Below are positions 42,311 to 52,607 of a stretch of DNA of 64,000 nucleotides, one piece after another. Numbering within the stretch: position 1 is the first letter of the stretch; each line of letters opens with the position of its first letter. The translations under genes were made by a program, and so were the position numbers. The notes below the pieces were generated by a model. The model was not told where the DNA came from, did not search any database, and was given only the letters and a program-made list of their open reading frames with translations. This stretch comes from Paucimonas lemoignei (lineage in GTDB: Bacteria; Pseudomonadota; Gammaproteobacteria; Pseudomonadales; Pseudomonadaceae): assembly GCA_900475325.1 (NCBI GenBank), contig LS483371.1:1798001-1862000 (forward strand). The letters are read 5' to 3'.

Positions 42311-44780
42311 TGGCGAAGCTCCTCAGCAGATCGGCAGGGCGGGTGCGGAACAACTTCAGCAGCGGCCATGCCGAGGCGAGCAGGGTCGCCAGCAATGCAA
42401 GCGCCGAGAGTTGCAGCAGTTGCACGGGGAAAATATGCAGCGGCAGGCGCCAGCCAAAGGCCTGCACGTTGATCACTGCGTCCAGACACCAGGCCAGCAG
42501 CAGGCCCAACGGTAGCGCCAGGACCAGCGTCAACACCGCCAGCAGCCAGGTCTGGCCGAGGTTGAGCAGCATCAGTTGCTTGCGGGTCACGCCCAACGCC
42601 CACAGCGGCGCCAGTTGGCTGAGGCGGCTTTGGCTCTGGGTCAGCAGGCTGATGAACAGCGCAATCCCGGCGACGGCCAGGGTCAGGCTGTTGAGTGCGG
42701 CAGTGGCAGCGAAGGTGCGTTCGAACACCTGCGTGGACCACCCCTTGAGTTGGGTCTGGTCGATGATGTGGTTGTCATCCAGGGCGAAGCGCTCTTGCAG
42801 TTCGCGGACCAGTGCTGGCACGGCGCTTGGCTCGATACGCAGGTTGAAGCGATTGGCCGTCAGCTGCGGCCAGTGGGCGAGCAGATGGTGGGCGTTGACC
42901 AGCAGATGGCCCTTGGGATTGCCGTAGTCGGCATAGATGCCTACCACTCGAGGTGCCCATTCTGCATCGGGCGTGGGGATTTTCAGGCGCTCGCCCACTT
43001 TCAGTTTCAGGCGCCGGGCCAATTGTTCGCTGAGCATCACGCTGTCGCCCTTGGTCAGTTGCTCCCAGGGGTCGCCATCGACCGATTCCAGCAACGGCCA
43101 GTGCTCGCGGTAGGTGGCGTGATCCACCACACCGAACAGGTCCGCTGGCCAGCCTTGCAACTGAACCGCCACCTGCCAGTTGGGCAGAACGGCGCTGATG
43201 GTGGGTTGCTGTGTCAGCCAGTCTTGCAGCCGGGGCGCCTGTGCTGCGTTTTGTGGGGTGACGTAAAGCTCGGCGGTCAGGCGCTGTTCCAGCCAGTTGC
43301 CGAAAGTCTGTCGAAAGCCTGAGGTCATGCTGCCCGCACCGATGTTGGCCGCCAGCGCCAGCAACAACGCCATCAGCGCCAGGCTCAAGGCAGGCAGTTG
43401 CTGGCGGCAATCGGCAATAAACCACTGGCCGAGCACCGAGCGGCTGCGCCCGAGCAACCCATTGAGCACGGCGTTGAGCAACACCGGCAGGCCCAGCGCA
43501 GCTGACAGCAACAGACCGGACATCAACACAAAACCACTGGCCAGGCTGTCACCGAACAGCAGCGCGGCCAGTGCCGCTATGGCAGCAACCCCGGCGACCC
43601 AGGCCTGGCGGCGCAGCCAGCGGCTGTGGGCCTGATGCCAGGCTTGTGCATTGGCCAGCGCCAAGAGTGGTAAACGTGCGGCGCGCAGCAGGCTGTTGGC
43701 CCCGGCCAGTAGCGCGCCGAGAATGCTCAAACCCAGACCGCCCAGCCACCAGATCGGGCTGAGGCTCAATTGCCCGGCGACCTCTGCGCCGTAAAGCCCG
43801 CGCAAGCTGGCCGCCACATCCGGCAGTAGCAGGCTGGCCAGCAGATAACCGCTGGCGACCCCGAGCAGGCCGCCCAGCAGGGCCAGTACCCCCAGTTCCA
43901 CGGCAAGGCACGTGATCAGCATTCTGGCGCTGACGCCGCAAGCGCGCAGGTTGCGCAGCAATCCGCGACGTTGCTCCAACGCCAGGCCGATGGCGGCGTG
44001 CACGATAAACAGCCCGACCACGAAGGCCAGCACCCCCAGGGCATTGAGGTTCAAGTGAAAGCTTTCAGTCAGGCGCGCCAGATTATTCTCTTCGCCACTG
44101 TTCTTGAGCTGCAACTGGCTGTTCAAGTCGGGAGGAAGTACTGGATTGCTGGCGGCAAAGTCCTTGGGCAGTAACAAGCGCGACACCTGGCCGGGCAGGT
44201 TGAGCAAGGGCTGGGCGAAGCCGATATCGGTGAGCAGCACGCCCGGCGCCATGTCGACCCGGCTGCGCAGCGGCGGCAGGCTTTGCCCGTCCGCTGTCTT
44301 GGGTTGTTGGCCGTCGTGCAGCCCCAGTGCCTGCAGGGTTTGGGTGGCGATCCAGGTATGTCCGGGCGGGGTCAGGAAGTCGACGATCTGCTCAGTGTCC
44401 AGCGTCTGTCCGGCCACCGCCGTGCCACTAGGCAACGACACCGGTTCGATGCCCATCAGTTGCACGCGCCGGTCTTCGAGGCCTTGCAGGATGATCCGCC
44501 CCTGCACCACCGGTGACACCGGCCAGCCCTCGCGGCGCAGGCTGATGAACAGCGCCTGCGGGAACGCTGCGCCATTGGCAGTGCTCAGGCTGCTTTGCGG
44601 TTCTCCACCGATGAGCTGGCTGGCCTGGGCGTAGTTCTGACGGGCTTGGCTGTTGAGCGCCTGCACGCCGGTCAATAAGCCGGTCGCCAGCCACAAGCCG
44701 GTCAGGACGCTGAAAAACTGCACGGGGTGACGTCGCCAATGGCTGAGCAAGGCGCGCAAGGTCCAATAGAAAACGCTCAT
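42300..44780 (-). CDS. FtsX/MacB-like ABC permease
   Basis: An 826-residue inner-membrane protein with an N-terminal helix (HPVQFFSVLTGLWLATGLLTGVQ), a large periplasmic domain, and two FtsX cores. The first has FVVGLFIVHAAIGLALEQRRGLLRNLRACG, the last FISLLTQSQSRLSQLAPLWALGVTRKQLMLLNLGQTWLLAVLTLVLALPLG. This is the layout of mechanotransducing ABC systems (MacB/LolCE class) that move lipids or lipoproteins rather than solutes. It starts one base after the ATPase gene and overlaps the lipoprotein gene. Confidence 0.9.
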   Translation of the reverse strand: MSVFYWTLRALLSHWRRHPVQFFSVLTGLWLATGLLTGVQALNSQARQNYAQASQLIGGEPQSSLSTANGAAFPQALFISLRREGWPVSPVVQGRIILQGLEDRRVQLMGIEPVSLPSGTAVAGQTLDTEQIVDFLTPPGHTWIATQTLQALGLHDGQQPKTADGQSLPPLRSRVDMAPGVLLTDIGFAQPLLNLPGQVSRLLLPKDFAASNPVLPPDLNSQLQLKNSGEENNLARLTESFHLNLNALGVLAFVVGLFIVHAAIGLALEQRRGLLRNLRACGVSARMLITCLAVELGVLALLGGLLGVASGYLLASLLLPDVAASLRGLYGAEVAGQLSLSPIWWLGGLGLSILGALLAGANSLLRAARLPLLALANAQAWHQAHSRWLRRQAWVAGVAAIAALAALLFGDSLASGFVLMSGLLLSAALGLPVLLNAVLNGLLGRSRSVLGQWFIADCRQQLPALSLALMALLLALAANIGAGSMTSGFRQTFGNWLEQRLTAELYVTPQNAAQAPRLQDWLTQQPTISAVLPNWQVAVQLQGWPADLFGVVDHATYREHWPLLESVDGDPWEQLTKGDSVMLSEQLARRLKLKVGERLKIPTPDAEWAPRVVGIYADYGNPKGHLLVNAHHLLAHWPQLTANRFNLRIEPSAVPALVRELQERFALDDNHIIDQTQLKGWSTQVFERTFAATAALNSLTLAVAGIALFISLLTQSQSRLSQLAPLWALGVTRKQLMLLNLGQTWLLAVLTLVLALPLGLLLAWCLDAVINVQAFGWRLPLHIFPVQLLQLSALALLATLLASAWPLLKLFRTRPADLLRSFASEA

Positions 44781-44781
44781 C

Positions 44782-45450
44782 TCAACCCTCTACCGGGGTT
44801 GCCAGCCGGCCGTGGTGCAGGATCACCTTGTGCGCCAGGCGCTCTGCCACCCGAGGGCTGTGCGTCACCATCAGCAGGCTGGTCGAACTGTCGGCGAGCA
44901 AGTCCAGAAGCAATTGCAGCACTTCATCGCTGGTCGCTTCGTCCAGGTTGCCGGTGGGCTCGTCGGCCAGCAGCAAACCCGGGCGCGACGCCAATGCCCG
45001 ACCTATCGCCACCCGCTGTTGCTGCCCGCCCGACAATTGCTCCGGGTAGCGCTTGAGCAGATCCCCAAGCCCCAGCCGTTCAACCAGTTGCGCCTGCCAC
45101 TGAGGCTCAAACCGCCCGGCGAGTCGTGCCTGAAAGGCCAGATTGTCTTCGACCTTGAGGCTGCCGATCAGGTTGAACTGCTGAAATACCAGACCGATTT
45201 CCGTGCGCCGCCAGTTGGCCAATTGCGCTTCGCTCATCAAGTCCAGCCGCTGCCCCGCAATCTCGATCTGCCCTGCATCCACCTGGTCCAGCCCGGCCAC
45301 CAGATGCAACAGCGTGCTCTTGCCACTGCCGGACTCGCCCATCAACGCCAGGCTGCTGCCGCTCTGTAACGCCAGGTCCACGCCCCGCAGCACCGCCAAC
45401 GGACCTTGGGCCGTGGCGTAGCTCTTGAAGACGTTTTTTACTTCAAGCAT
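44782..45450 (-). CDS. ABC ATPase, LolD/MacB type
   Basis: A 222-residue ATPase: MLEVKNVFKSYATAQGPLAVLRG, Walker A MGESGSGKSTLLHLVAGL, the LolD/MacB-type IGLVFQQFNLI, signature QLSGGQQQRVAIGRAL, Walker B LLLADEPTGNLDEATS and the switch His in LLMVTHSPRVAERL. ATP hydrolysis drives the neighbouring FtsX-type permease. First gene of the three-gene minus-strand operon. Confidence 0.93.
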   Translation of the reverse strand: MLEVKNVFKSYATAQGPLAVLRGVDLALQSGSSLALMGESGSGKSTLLHLVAGLDQVDAGQIEIAGQRLDLMSEAQLANWRRTEIGLVFQQFNLIGSLKVEDNLAFQARLAGRFEPQWQAQLVERLGLGDLLKRYPEQLSGGQQQRVAIGRALASRPGLLLADEPTGNLDEATSDEVLQLLLDLLADSSTSLLMVTHSPRVAERLAHKVILHHGRLATPVEG

Positions 45451-45554
45451 GGGGTGGGCTCGTTTGCATTCGTGGGGGAGGAGGATAGCGGCTTTGGTTC
45501 AGGGTGTGGGTTCAATTCTGTAGGAGCTGCGTCAGCACAGGCCGCACCGGATCA

Positions 45555-45644
45555 GTGGGAGCGAATTCATTCGCGAAAGGGCCGGTGCATTCAGGCACTG
45601 ATTTTTGACCGGAACACCGCTTTCGCGAATGAATTCGCTCCCAC
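45555..45644. repeat. REPIN (AT-arm family)
   Basis: gtgggagcgaattcattcgc with its reverse complement, between the ATPase gene and mnmC. Confidence 0.92.
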
Positions 45645-45669
45645 AGAAATCAGCAACATGCTTTTGATT

Positions 45670-47646
45670 TCACTTACCCCGAATCAACTCCCGCAACATG
45701 AACCGGTTCGGGTGGCAGGCTTCGGCCACGCTGCGGGGCAGGGGCAGGGGTTCGTTGTCGAGCCAGGCGGCGAGGAGTTCGGCGCACAGGGGAGCGGTGA
45801 TCAGGCCCCGGGAGCCGTGGCCGCTGTTGATGTACATTCCGTCCAGCCAAGGGCATGGGGCGTCTGGCGTCTGACGCGCGTCTTTAGCCAGTGCCGCGTA
45901 GGTCTGAACAAACGCGTCTTTATCTGCCAGCGGCCCGATGATGGGCAGGTAGTCCGGGCTGGTGCAGCGGAATGCTGCCCGACCTTGCAGTTGTTCCACG
46001 GGCAGGTTGGCTGCGTCGAGGCGTTCTGCCAGATCGTGGGAAATCTCCTGCAGAAGCTGCAGGTTGCCCAGGTGGTCCGCCGTGGTGGTGCTCAGGTCTT
46101 CGTTGGTGAAATCGAAACTGGCCCCCAGGGTGTGCTCACCCAGGCGCGCCGGGGCGACGTAGCCTTCAGCGCAGACCACCGTTCGCAGCGTCTGGCTGGC
46201 CTCGGTTTGCGTCAGTCGGGTGATCTGCCCGCGAATGCGCTTGAGGGGCAACCCCGCGCTGGCCGGGAACTGCTTGATGTCTGCCGCGCCTGCCAGGACG
46301 ACTACCTCGGCGCAGGCCAACAACCTGTCGCCATCCCAGGCCTGCCACTGGCCGGACTCACGGCGCAACTCAATGGCCTCGTGATGCAAGTGCAAGTGAA
46401 TGTTCGGATGATCAACGGCCGCGCGACACAGCGCAGGCGGATGCACCCAGCCTCCCTCGGGGAAGTACAACCCGCCGCTCTGAAGGGTTACGCCACTGCG
46501 TGCTTCGGCGGTGGGCTTGTCCACTTGATGCAGCAACGCCTCGGGAAACGCCGCCGCCAATTGCGCCTGGCGCTGGGCTTCCTTGGCGTTGAAGGCCAGT
46601 TGCAAGACGCCGCAGGCATCCCAGTCCACACCCTTTTGCAGGCGTTGCAAGGTACGCCGCGTATAGCCGAAACCGCTCAGGATCAGTTGCGAAAGCGCCG
46701 TGCCGTGAGCAGAGAGTTTCAGATACAGCACGCCTTGCGGGTTGCCTGACGCCTCCTGGGCAATATCGCTGTGACGCTCCAGCAGATTCACCTGCCAACC
46801 TCGCGCCGCCAGGCTTGCGGCGGTGGTGCAACCGGCCATACCGCCACCGATGACCATCGCCTTGCGCTCGCCCGTGATCGGCGCCGGGCGTGCGAACCAG
46901 GGTTTGACCACTGGGGCAGGCGCGGCGTCTTCAGGCCAGCCGAGAAAAGTGCCGCGCAGCACCTCCCATTTATGGCCGATACCCGGCACGCGTTTCATCT
47001 TGAAACCCGCCGCGTTCAGGGCGCGCCGCACCCAGCCGGTGCTGGTGAAGGTGCCGATGGTAGCGTTGGGCGCGGCCAGTCGGGCCAGTTCAGCAAACAG
47101 CTCGGGCGTCCACATTTCAGGGTTTTTTGCCGGCGCAAAACCGTCGAGGAACCAGGCGTCGATCGGTCCGTCCAGCTGTGCAAGCATGTCTAGCACGTCG
47201 CCGATCAGCAGGGTCAGCGTCACTCTGCCGCCGTCGAACACCAGGCGCTGAAAACCCTCATGCACCGCCACGTATTGCTCAAGTAACAGCGCGGAAAACG
47301 GCGACAGCTCTGGCCATAGATCCAGGGCCCGTTGCAGGTCGGCCCGGCTCAGGGGGAATTTCTCCACGCTGACAAAATGCAGTCGTGCCGTTGGTGGCGC
47401 GCACTCGGCGAACAGTTGCCAGGCGCAAAGGAAATTCAGGCCGGTGCCAAAACCGGTTTCCCCAATCACCAGTCGCCCATTGGCTGGCAATGCGCTGAAA
47501 CGCTCTTGCAGGCTGTTCTGCACCAGAAAGACGTGTCGAGTTTCTTCAAGACCTGCCCCGGTCGCGAAGTAGACGTCGGAAAACTCCCGGGAGTGGGGGT
47601 TGCCCTGTTCGTCCCAGTCGATCTGGGCATTGCGGGTGATGGTCAC
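45670..47646 (-). CDS. mnmC: Bifunctional tRNA wobble-uridine modification enzyme MnmC
   Basis: A 658-residue fusion enzyme finishing mnm5s2U34 in tRNA. The SAM-dependent methyltransferase part (about residues 1-240) has IGETGFGTGLNFLCAWQLF and PIDAWFLDGFAPAKNPEMW. The FAD oxidase part has MVIGGGMAGCTTAASLAARGWQVNLLE near residue 265 and YINSGHGSRGLITAPLCAELLAAW at the end. It first oxidises cmnm5U to nm5U and then methylates it. The start is GTG at 47646. It stands alone and is divergent from the NEL-effector gene. Confidence 0.96.
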   Translation of the reverse strand: MTITRNAQIDWDEQGNPHSREFSDVYFATGAGLEETRHVFLVQNSLQERFSALPANGRLVIGETGFGTGLNFLCAWQLFAECAPPTARLHFVSVEKFPLSRADLQRALDLWPELSPFSALLLEQYVAVHEGFQRLVFDGGRVTLTLLIGDVLDMLAQLDGPIDAWFLDGFAPAKNPEMWTPELFAELARLAAPNATIGTFTSTGWVRRALNAAGFKMKRVPGIGHKWEVLRGTFLGWPEDAAPAPVVKPWFARPAPITGERKAMVIGGGMAGCTTAASLAARGWQVNLLERHSDIAQEASGNPQGVLYLKLSAHGTALSQLILSGFGYTRRTLQRLQKGVDWDACGVLQLAFNAKEAQRQAQLAAAFPEALLHQVDKPTAEARSGVTLQSGGLYFPEGGWVHPPALCRAAVDHPNIHLHLHHEAIELRRESGQWQAWDGDRLLACAEVVVLAGAADIKQFPASAGLPLKRIRGQITRLTQTEASQTLRTVVCAEGYVAPARLGEHTLGASFDFTNEDLSTTTADHLGNLQLLQEISHDLAERLDAANLPVEQLQGRAAFRCTSPDYLPIIGPLADKDAFVQTYAALAKDARQTPDAPCPWLDGMYINSGHGSRGLITAPLCAELLAAWLDNEPLPLPRSVAEACHPNRFMLRELIRGK

Positions 47647-47716
47647 GGTGTGGCTCGGCTTGGGGGCGGGGGGCTATGGTAGCGCAGTCTGCGACGTACT
47701 TCAGATCACCCACCTC

Positions 47717-47806
47717 GTGGGAGCGAATTCATTCGCGAAGGGGCCATTGCATCCCATGCATCTGTATCGGTCTTGATATTGCTTTCGCGAATGAATTCGC
47801 TCCCAC
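47717..47806. repeat. REPIN (AT-arm family)
   Basis: gtgggagcgaattcattcgc with its reverse complement, in the divergent gap between mnmC and the NEL gene. Confidence 0.92.
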
Positions 47807-47922
47807 AGGTCCCAGGCCAGCCTGGGCTCTTGGATGCTTCCCGAAAACGGTCGATATTTATATAACGCCATTTGCAGCGCCAAACCTGATCACGTGTTCA
47901 CTCTTTCAAAAGGAGTTGAGCA

Positions 47923-50900
47923 ATGAGCCAAACAACAGCCCCGGTTAACCACCCCTTCATCAAATCCAGTTTGCCGTCCTGGTACGTCTACACCACCGCC
48001 GAGCTGCGTGACCGGCTGCATCGCGACATGCTCCACGGTCATCATTTGCGCAGTCAGGTGAAGCAGGTATTGAGCGGCCTGCAGGACCTCACAAGCTTCG
48101 CCCGGCCGCTGTTGACCGACGCGCTGGAGCGACACTTTGGCGTGGGGCTGGATGTTGATCGTGACCATTTTCGCCATGTGACCTTTGCAGACAGCGTGTT
48201 GCCGCTGCCGGGCAAACTGGTGGAGCGCACCTTTAGCGTGCAGTCGCTGCTGCAGGCGGCGCTGCAGAACTTTCACCAGGAGGAGGTCGACGCGGCCACA
48301 GCCGATTCAGTGATTTTCCACGGTACACCCAACCTTGCGACGCTTGCGGATGGCACCAGCTATCCCCATGCGCTAAAGGTTGCCCCGGCTGAGTTCATGG
48401 CGCTGTGCCGCAAGCTTGATCTGGGCGGGCAGTATCAGGCTCATATCAAGGCTGTGCTGGAACCCGCGGCCAGCATCCAGGCCCCGCCAGCGTTGAATTC
48501 GAAGCAGATCAAATTCATGCTCGGCCAACACATGCGCAACACTTTGCATGTCGAAGCCCACTTGGCGCATATGCAAGGCACGGAGATGCTTTCCGAGGGT
48601 GCCTACGACTCGGTCCTTGCGGCCACCGAGCATTGGGCTGCACTTAAAACCGCCCGGGCGGTGGATATTCAGTACCTGACGATCCTGGGCTTCACCCTGC
48701 GCGACGTGTTGGTGTTTCAACCCCAGGGTTTGATTGGGTGCGTGGTGTACGTCCCCGGCGATCCGACTGCGCCGCTCAAAGAGTACGACTCGTTTGATCA
48801 GTTCATGACGCTGTTGCGCTCGAAATTGCGCAACGCCAGCTATCAGCAGTACTTCGCAGGCTTTGTCGGGCAGCGACGCCGGGCCGAGTTCATCAGCAAG
48901 CTGCGCGATTGCCTGACACCACGGCGCACCCGACCGGTGCCGGGTGGTACCGGGCTTATCCCCAGGCAGTGGGTGGTGGCTGAAGTGGACGAAAATGCCG
49001 ATCTGAAATGGGTGGCGCAGACAGTGCCTTACTCACTGCTGGACTACTTTCATTTTCAGCGAATGCTGCGCATCAAGGACGATGCACGCGCCTTGGCGGT
49101 ACCCACTGGCGATGAGGACCGGGCGTCTCGCCAGAAGCGCATGGCCCATTACCTTGAGTTGGGCATGAACGCCATCAACCTCGCGGCGCTGTTCGTGCCG
49201 GTACTGGGTGAAGCGATGATGGTCGTGGCCGGTTCGCAATTGCTGGTAGAGACCTTCGAAGGCGTCGAGGACTGGGCTCATAAGGATATGGATGAAGCCT
49301 TGGGCCATCTGGCGAGCATCGCCGAGAACCTGGCAATGCTCGCGGCATTTGCGGCTGCGGGAAAGGTGGCAGCGCCGACTGAAATGGCGCCGATCAAGGA
49401 CTCTTCATTCGTTGGCAACATGATCCCGGTGAAACTCGCCGATGGTCAGACCCGATTATGGTCGCCTGACCTGGCGCCCTTCAGCACGGAGGTGGTTTTC
49501 CCACAGGGCCTGAAACCCAGCGCCGAGGGAGTGTTTGCCCACCAGGGTGTGAACTACATCGGCATTGAGGGCCGGTTTTACCGCGTCGAGCTTGATCCCG
49601 CCTTGAACAGGTGGCGGCTCAAGGCGCCGCGCGGCAAGCGCTTCACCCCGCAGTTGGAGCACAACGGTGCAGGTGCCTGGCGCCATGAGGGCGAGAGTCC
49701 TGCGACCTGGGATCTGAAAACCTCTTTCAAGCGTCTGGGCTATGGCGTTGCCACGCTGTCCGAGCAAGCCGTCGAAGAGGTCATGGCGGTGACTGGTACG
49801 GACCGGGCGTTACTCGACACCCTGCATCTGGAACACCAGGCACCCCCTGCGGCACTGACCGATACCGTCGAGCGGTTCAACCTCAACCAACGCGTAGTGC
49901 AGATGAGTGGTGCGCACCCGCAGTTGCTGTTCGAACGCCTTAACCAGTTGCGCGAGGCCAGCAGTGACCCGCTGGTGCAGCTGATCAAGCGCGATTTCCC
50001 TGGCATGACCTCGGCCGCAGCCCGTGATCTGCTGCTTGAAACCAGCGCCGAGCAGCGCACGACCATGAGCGCGACTCAGACCCTGCCTTTGAACATTGCC
50101 GGCAGGGCGCGTGGTTATCTGCAGGAAACCCGCATCAATCAGGCGCTGGAAGGCTTCTATCTCGAGTCCCGCGCTGATAATGCCGACACCCTGAAGCTCG
50201 CCCTGCATGGCATGGAGCAACTGTCAGGCTGGCCGAAAGACCTGCGTATTGAAGTGCGTGATGGCACCTTCGGTGGGCCGCTGCTCGACGGCGTCGGAGA
50301 GCGCTCCACCCCGGTGAGGCGCATTCTGCTCAAGCAAGGCGCGCGCTTTACGGTTTGCGATACCGCAGGCCAGGTACTTGCACCTGCAGATAATATTTAC
50401 GCCGCACTGCTCAATGCCCTGCCTGAGGAGGCCATGAGCCGCATCGGCATCACTGATGCCACTGCGTTGCGTGAGCGGATTGTCAGTGATGCGACGTCCC
50501 AGCGCCGACGTGTGGCAAAAGTGCTCGGCCTTCAAGAAATCGCTCCCGGCTTTCGTGGGCCCCAACGCCTTGCCGATCGGCGTTTCGGTTATGAGCTGAG
50601 TGGGCGGGGGAGCGAGGTGTTCAGGCCCGATTTGCCCGCCGACTCCGGTGAGCTGATAGCCGCACTACAGGCCCTGTATCCGGAAGCTCCCAGTTTGGTC
50701 ATCCATGTGCAGAACCTGATTTTTCGCGGCTGGAGTATCCCGCAGTTGCTGGAACTGACCCAAGCCAGGTTGCAGTCCTGGGAGATGATGCGCAGTGCTC
50801 TTGAAGGCTGGGTGAACCCCACGGGACCTGGCCCCTCGATCAGCAGCCAGCAATTTGCAGTGCGCCAGGCCGTTGCCGATGCGCTGGGTCGGGCATGGCG

Positions 50901-52530
50901 TTTCAGCGATCCGCTATCGCCGATGCATTCGAGCAACCTGCTGTTGGAAGGCCTGGATCTGACCGGTTTCACGGATATGCCCGACCTGTCGTCTCACTAC
51001 CGGGAAATCCAATACCTGACGCTCAGTCGTGTCACGGGTGGCGTGGAGGACATCAATCGCCTGCTCGGGCGTTTTCCGGGCGTCAGGCGGCTGGAGTTTT
51101 TGGGTGTGGGGCTGACGGAGTTACCCGAGGGGCTGGCGGGTATGCAGGATCTGACGCACCTGTCCCTTGAGGGCGCGGGGCTGACCATCGATCAGACCGC
51201 CATGGATCTGTTCACGCGCATCCCGAATCTGGATGAGCTGGATCTGTCTGGCAACATCCTTGGCACCATCACCGACGTCAATTATTTGCGTATCACCACC
51301 TTGTGGCTGAACGAAACAGGCCTGACTGAGTGGCCCGCCTGGGTTGAAGACCTTGCCCTGCGCTCGCTCGATATCAGCGATAACCAGATCGTACATCTGC
51401 CCGAGCACATCATAGAAAACAGCGCTGGTCAGCCCGCGCAACTGACCATCCACGCCTACGACAACCCCATTGATCACGAAGACCTGCGACGGTTCTGGAT
51501 CAATGACCATGGCTACGATATGACCTATCGCCTTGAGTTCAACTTTCCCGAGGACATCCGCGACCTAGTGGTGGAAACCACTTCCAGCGATGACGAAAAC
51601 TCGTCGGATGAGGAGCTGGATTGGCACACGCACAACGCTGGTCATACGGCGTATAGGCCGCCAGTTCCGGTCATGGATATCTGGCTGGTGGAGGGGCGCA
51701 CCGAGCTCAATTCCAGATTACGTATCGCCTGGCAAAGCGTCGAAGCCGCGGGGGATGCTCCCAACCTGCTGGTGCTGCTCCAGCGCCTGCACGAGGCGCC
51801 TGACTTCAGGCGTTTCCATGAAGAGCTGGCCAATGACGTAATGCGAGTGCTGGAAATGGCGGCGGATAATCCGAGCCTGCGCGCCGAGCTGGAGGTGATG
51901 GCCAATGATCGGTTGTTCGGCGCCGACCAGACCTGTGAAGACGGCGCGCGGCTGATCTTCAGTGATATCCAGGTGGCGGTGTACGCCCGCAGTGAACTGC
52001 AGGGTGTGCCCGAGGCGCAGCACACCGAGGTGTTGTTTCGAGTGATTCGCAGACTGTTCCGCTTGAATGAGGTACAGACCCTTGCCGACCTGGAGATCGC
52101 CAGTCGTGAGGCGCGGGACATGCTGGTCGATGAGGCAGAGGTACGCATGGCCTACCGAATCGGCCTGGCCAGCGACCTTGACCTGCCTGGCCAACCGCTG
52201 AGTATGGCCTGGAGTCGCCTGGCCTCGGTGGATCGCCAGGCCATTCTCGAGGCCCGTCGGCTGGTGCTGGAGCGTGAAGCAGGGGATGAATTCGTGAACT
52301 ATGCAGTGGCCGACCGCCGCTGGAACGAGCGCTTGCGCGCCGAGCATCAAGCGGATCTGGCGCGGGTCACGGCTTCTATCAGGGCGCAAATGGAGGCACT
52401 CGAAGAACATCCTCCCGCCGATCATGACGAGTACGATCGTCAGGGCCGCGCCTTGATCGCCAGCCTGAACGCTGCGGAAAAAGAGCTATTGGAGCAATTG
52501 ACCAACAGCATGAGGCAAAGGTGGTTTTGA
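47923..52530 (+). CDS. Large LRR protein with NEL-type E3 ubiquitin ligase domain (effector-like)
   Basis: A 1535-residue protein starting MSQTTAPVNHPFIKSSLPSW behind AAGGAG. The N-terminal half (about residues 20-700) resembles the dermonecrotic-toxin-like (DUF6543) region of Pseudomonas effectors and includes a hydrophobic stretch near residues 410-485 (MNAINLAALFVPVLGEAMMVVAG). Leucine-rich repeats cover about residues 1023-1166 (LEFLGVGLTELPEGLAGMQDLTHLSLEGAGL, NLDELDLSGNILG, LRSLDISDNQIVHLPEHI). An acidic linker (SSDDENSSDEELD) leads to the NEL domain with DQTCEDGARLIF, catalytic Cys1338 and the CxD pattern of IpaH/SspH ligases. It would transfer ubiquitin in a eukaryotic host. No secretion genes, chaperone or signal peptide are adjacent. 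Delivery route unknown. Confidence 0.88.
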   Translation: MSQTTAPVNHPFIKSSLPSWYVYTTAELRDRLHRDMLHGHHLRSQVKQVLSGLQDLTSFARPLLTDALERHFGVGLDVDRDHFRHVTFADSVLPLPGKLVERTFSVQSLLQAALQNFHQEEVDAATADSVIFHGTPNLATLADGTSYPHALKVAPAEFMALCRKLDLGGQYQAHIKAVLEPAASIQAPPALNSKQIKFMLGQHMRNTLHVEAHLAHMQGTEMLSEGAYDSVLAATEHWAALKTARAVDIQYLTILGFTLRDVLVFQPQGLIGCVVYVPGDPTAPLKEYDSFDQFMTLLRSKLRNASYQQYFAGFVGQRRRAEFISKLRDCLTPRRTRPVPGGTGLIPRQWVVAEVDENADLKWVAQTVPYSLLDYFHFQRMLRIKDDARALAVPTGDEDRASRQKRMAHYLELGMNAINLAALFVPVLGEAMMVVAGSQLLVETFEGVEDWAHKDMDEALGHLASIAENLAMLAAFAAAGKVAAPTEMAPIKDSSFVGNMIPVKLADGQTRLWSPDLAPFSTEVVFPQGLKPSAEGVFAHQGVNYIGIEGRFYRVELDPALNRWRLKAPRGKRFTPQLEHNGAGAWRHEGESPATWDLKTSFKRLGYGVATLSEQAVEEVMAVTGTDRALLDTLHLEHQAPPAALTDTVERFNLNQRVVQMSGAHPQLLFERLNQLREASSDPLVQLIKRDFPGMTSAAARDLLLETSAEQRTTMSATQTLPLNIAGRARGYLQETRINQALEGFYLESRADNADTLKLALHGMEQLSGWPKDLRIEVRDGTFGGPLLDGVGERSTPVRRILLKQGARFTVCDTAGQVLAPADNIYAALLNALPEEAMSRIGITDATALRERIVSDATSQRRRVAKVLGLQEIAPGFRGPQRLADRRFGYELSGRGSEVFRPDLPADSGELIAALQALYPEAPSLVIHVQNLIFRGWSIPQLLELTQARLQSWEMMRSALEGWVNPTGPGPSISSQQFAVRQAVADALGRAWRFSDPLSPMHSSNLLLEGLDLTGFTDMPDLSSHYREIQYLTLSRVTGGVEDINRLLGRFPGVRRLEFLGVGLTELPEGLAGMQDLTHLSLEGAGLTIDQTAMDLFTRIPNLDELDLSGNILGTITDVNYLRITTLWLNETGLTEWPAWVEDLALRSLDISDNQIVHLPEHIIENSAGQPAQLTIHAYDNPIDHEDLRRFWINDHGYDMTYRLEFNFPEDIRDLVVETTSSDDENSSDEELDWHTHNAGHTAYRPPVPVMDIWLVEGRTELNSRLRIAWQSVEAAGDAPNLLVLLQRLHEAPDFRRFHEELANDVMRVLEMAADNPSLRAELEVMANDRLFGADQTCEDGARLIFSDIQVAVYARSELQGVPEAQHTEVLFRVIRRLFRLNEVQTLADLEIASREARDMLVDEAEVRMAYRIGLASDLDLPGQPLSMAWSRLASVDRQAILEARRLVLEREAGDEFVNYAVADRRWNERLRAEHQADLARVTASIRAQMEALEEHPPADHDEYDRQGRALIASLNAAEKELLEQLTNSMRQRWF

Positions 52531-52607
52531 GTCCCGTCTGAGTTGATCCGACCCCGGCAACTTTGTCGGGGCTGGGTTAGTCTGAGGTTCAGGCGCTGAC
52601 ATTTACC

